Part shown: in pieces, positions 13,825 to 14,664 of the stretch
Layout: every line of letters starts with the position of its first letter
How positions within the stretch are numbered: position 1 is the first letter of the stretch
NCBI GenBank assembly: GCA_036258795.1
Contig: DATACZ010000031.1
Span: 1-14,664, forward strand
Origin: DATACZ01 sp036258795
GTDB lineage: Bacteria; Actinomycetota; CADDZG01; JAHWKV01
Reading direction: 5' to 3'
DNA: 14,664 bases
Made by a program: the position numbers and the translations under genes
Notes under the pieces: model-generated
Seen by the model: the letters and a program-made list of their open reading frames with translations, nothing else
The model's database searches: none
Told to the model about the DNA's origin: nothing

Positions 13825-14664
13825 TCAGTTCAGGTCGGCCGGGTCGGCAAAGTGCCCTGCAACCGCGGTCGCCGCAGCAACCACTGGAGAGACCAGATGA
13901 GTGCGGCCTCCCTTGCCCTGGCGGCCCTCGAAGTTACGGTTTGAGGTCGACGCGCAACGCTGTCCGGGGCTCAGCATGTCCGGGTTCATCCCCAGGCACA
14001 TCGAGCACCCGGCACCGCGCCACTCAAACCCGGCTTCTTGGAAGATGCGATCGAGACCCTCAGCCTCCGCGTCGACCTTCACCTTCATGGAGCCCGGCAC
14101 CACCAATGCGCGCAGCCCCGGGCGGACCTTACGACCCTCGATGACGGACGCAGCTGCTCTCAGGTCCTCGAGCCGGGAGTTGGTGCAGGACCCGATGAAG
14201 ACAGTGTCGACCTGGATGTCACGCATTGGCGTCCCGGGCGCCAGGGCCATGTACTCCAGAGCCCGCTTCGCGGCTTCACGCTGGGCTGGGTCGGAAAGGC
14301 CATCGGGATCGGGAACGACGTCGTCTATACCCACGGTCTGAGCCGGGTTCGTTCCCCAGCTCACATAGCGTCGCAGTCTCGAGGCGTCGATCGTGATCTC
14401 CCGGTCGAACTTGGCGTCGTCGTCCGTGACCAGAGTCTTCCAATCCTGGACTGCTTCGTTCCATGCCGATCCTTTCGGAGAATGTGGCCGCCCTTCCAGG
14501 TAGGCGAACGTGGTGTCGTCTGGAGCAATCATCCCTGCCCGAGCGCCGCCTTCGATGGACATATTGCAGACCGTCATGCGGCCCTCCATCGACAGGGATC
14601 GGATCACCGGGCCCCGGTACTCGATGATGGAGCCGGCCCCACCTCCGGTACCGATCTGGGCGAT
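13825..14664 (-). CDS. leuC: 3-Isopropylmalate dehydratase large subunit, partial (5' end outside window)
   Basis: Large, aconitase-type subunit of isopropylmalate isomerase. Only the C-terminal 279 residues are in the window; the frame is open through the last base and begins with IAQIGTGGG, a known internal LeuC segment, so the gene continues beyond 14664. The three cysteines that hold the 4Fe-4S cluster are visible: one in GSCTNSR and two in GCSMCLGMNPD (about residues 160, 220 and 223 of the visible part). MEGRMTVCNMSIEGGARAG (26-44) is also diagnostic. A full protein would be about 465-470 aa. It is the first visible gene of the leuCD-hem unit; promoter and any leucine-responsive leader lie outside. 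Confidence 0.96.
   Translation of the reverse strand: MAQIGTGGGAGSIIEYRGPVIRSLSMEGRMTVCNMSIEGGARAGMIAPDDTTFAYLEGRPHSPKGSAWNEAVQDWKTLVTDDDAKFDREITIDASRLRRYVSWGTNPAQTVGIDDVVPDPDGLSDPAQREAAKRALEYMALAPGTPMRDIQVDTVFIGSCTNSRLEDLRAAASVIEGRKVRPGLRALVVPGSMKVKVDAEAEGLDRIFQEAGFEWRGAGCSMCLGMNPDMLSPGQRCASTSNRNFEGRQGKGGRTHLVSPVVAAATAVAGHFADPADLN

Overview
The window is a GC-rich stretch (about 60% GC by eye) from an actinobacterium, probably an uncultured or deep-branching lineage. Markers for this are a WhiB protein, an ECF sigma factor of the SigH/SigR type with its zinc anti-sigma partner, a PdtaS-type histidine kinase, a coproheme decarboxylase (HemQ), bacterial Ku with a LigD-type ligase, and frequent GTG and TTG starts. 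I cannot place it more precisely from the sequence.

Layout. At 186-1580 (minus strand) are two adjacent genes for membrane-anchored or exported proteins I do not recognise. Bases 1-185 hold no gene I can support. Divergent from the pair, 1789-2663 (plus) encodes the redox-type sigma factor and its anti-sigma factor with ATGA overlap. An atypical short-chain dehydrogenase follows (2721-3506). It converges on 3528-4706 (minus), an anchored M15 (VanY-like) peptidase with an unusual N-terminal domain. Next are a PdtaS-like kinase (4745-6214, plus) and a convergent WhiB1-like regulator (6237-6536, minus). The sigma, anti-sigma, kinase and WhiB genes keep the order and relative orientation of sigH-rshA-pdtaS-whiB1 in Mycobacterium tuberculosis, so 1789-6536 reads as a conserved stress-regulation locus with extra genes inserted.

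From 6702 to 8479 an ATP-dependent ligase (LigD ligase domain only, plus) and Ku (minus) converge with overlapping stop codons: a two-gene NHEJ module lacking the polymerase and phosphoesterase domains of a full LigD.

The right part, 8595-14664, is all minus strand and looks like one long transcription unit, read leuC (5' end outside the window) - leuD - hemB - hemL - hemQ - ABC ATPase - ABC-2 permease. leuD, hemB, hemL and hemQ overlap by 1 to 11 bases. An 81-base gap separates hemQ from the ABC pair, which overlap by TTGA. The unit joins isopropylmalate isomerase to early (HemL, HemB) and terminal (HemQ) steps of the coproporphyrin-dependent heme pathway.

No rRNA, tRNA, CRISPR array, insertion sequence or phage gene was seen. 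No stretch over about 300 bases lacks a gene. The most unusual items are the M15 peptidase with a MacB-like extracytoplasmic domain, the SDR lacking its catalytic Tyr and Lys, the unknown exported pair beside the sigma factor, the palindrome inside the whiB promoter, and the leu-hem-ABC gene string.
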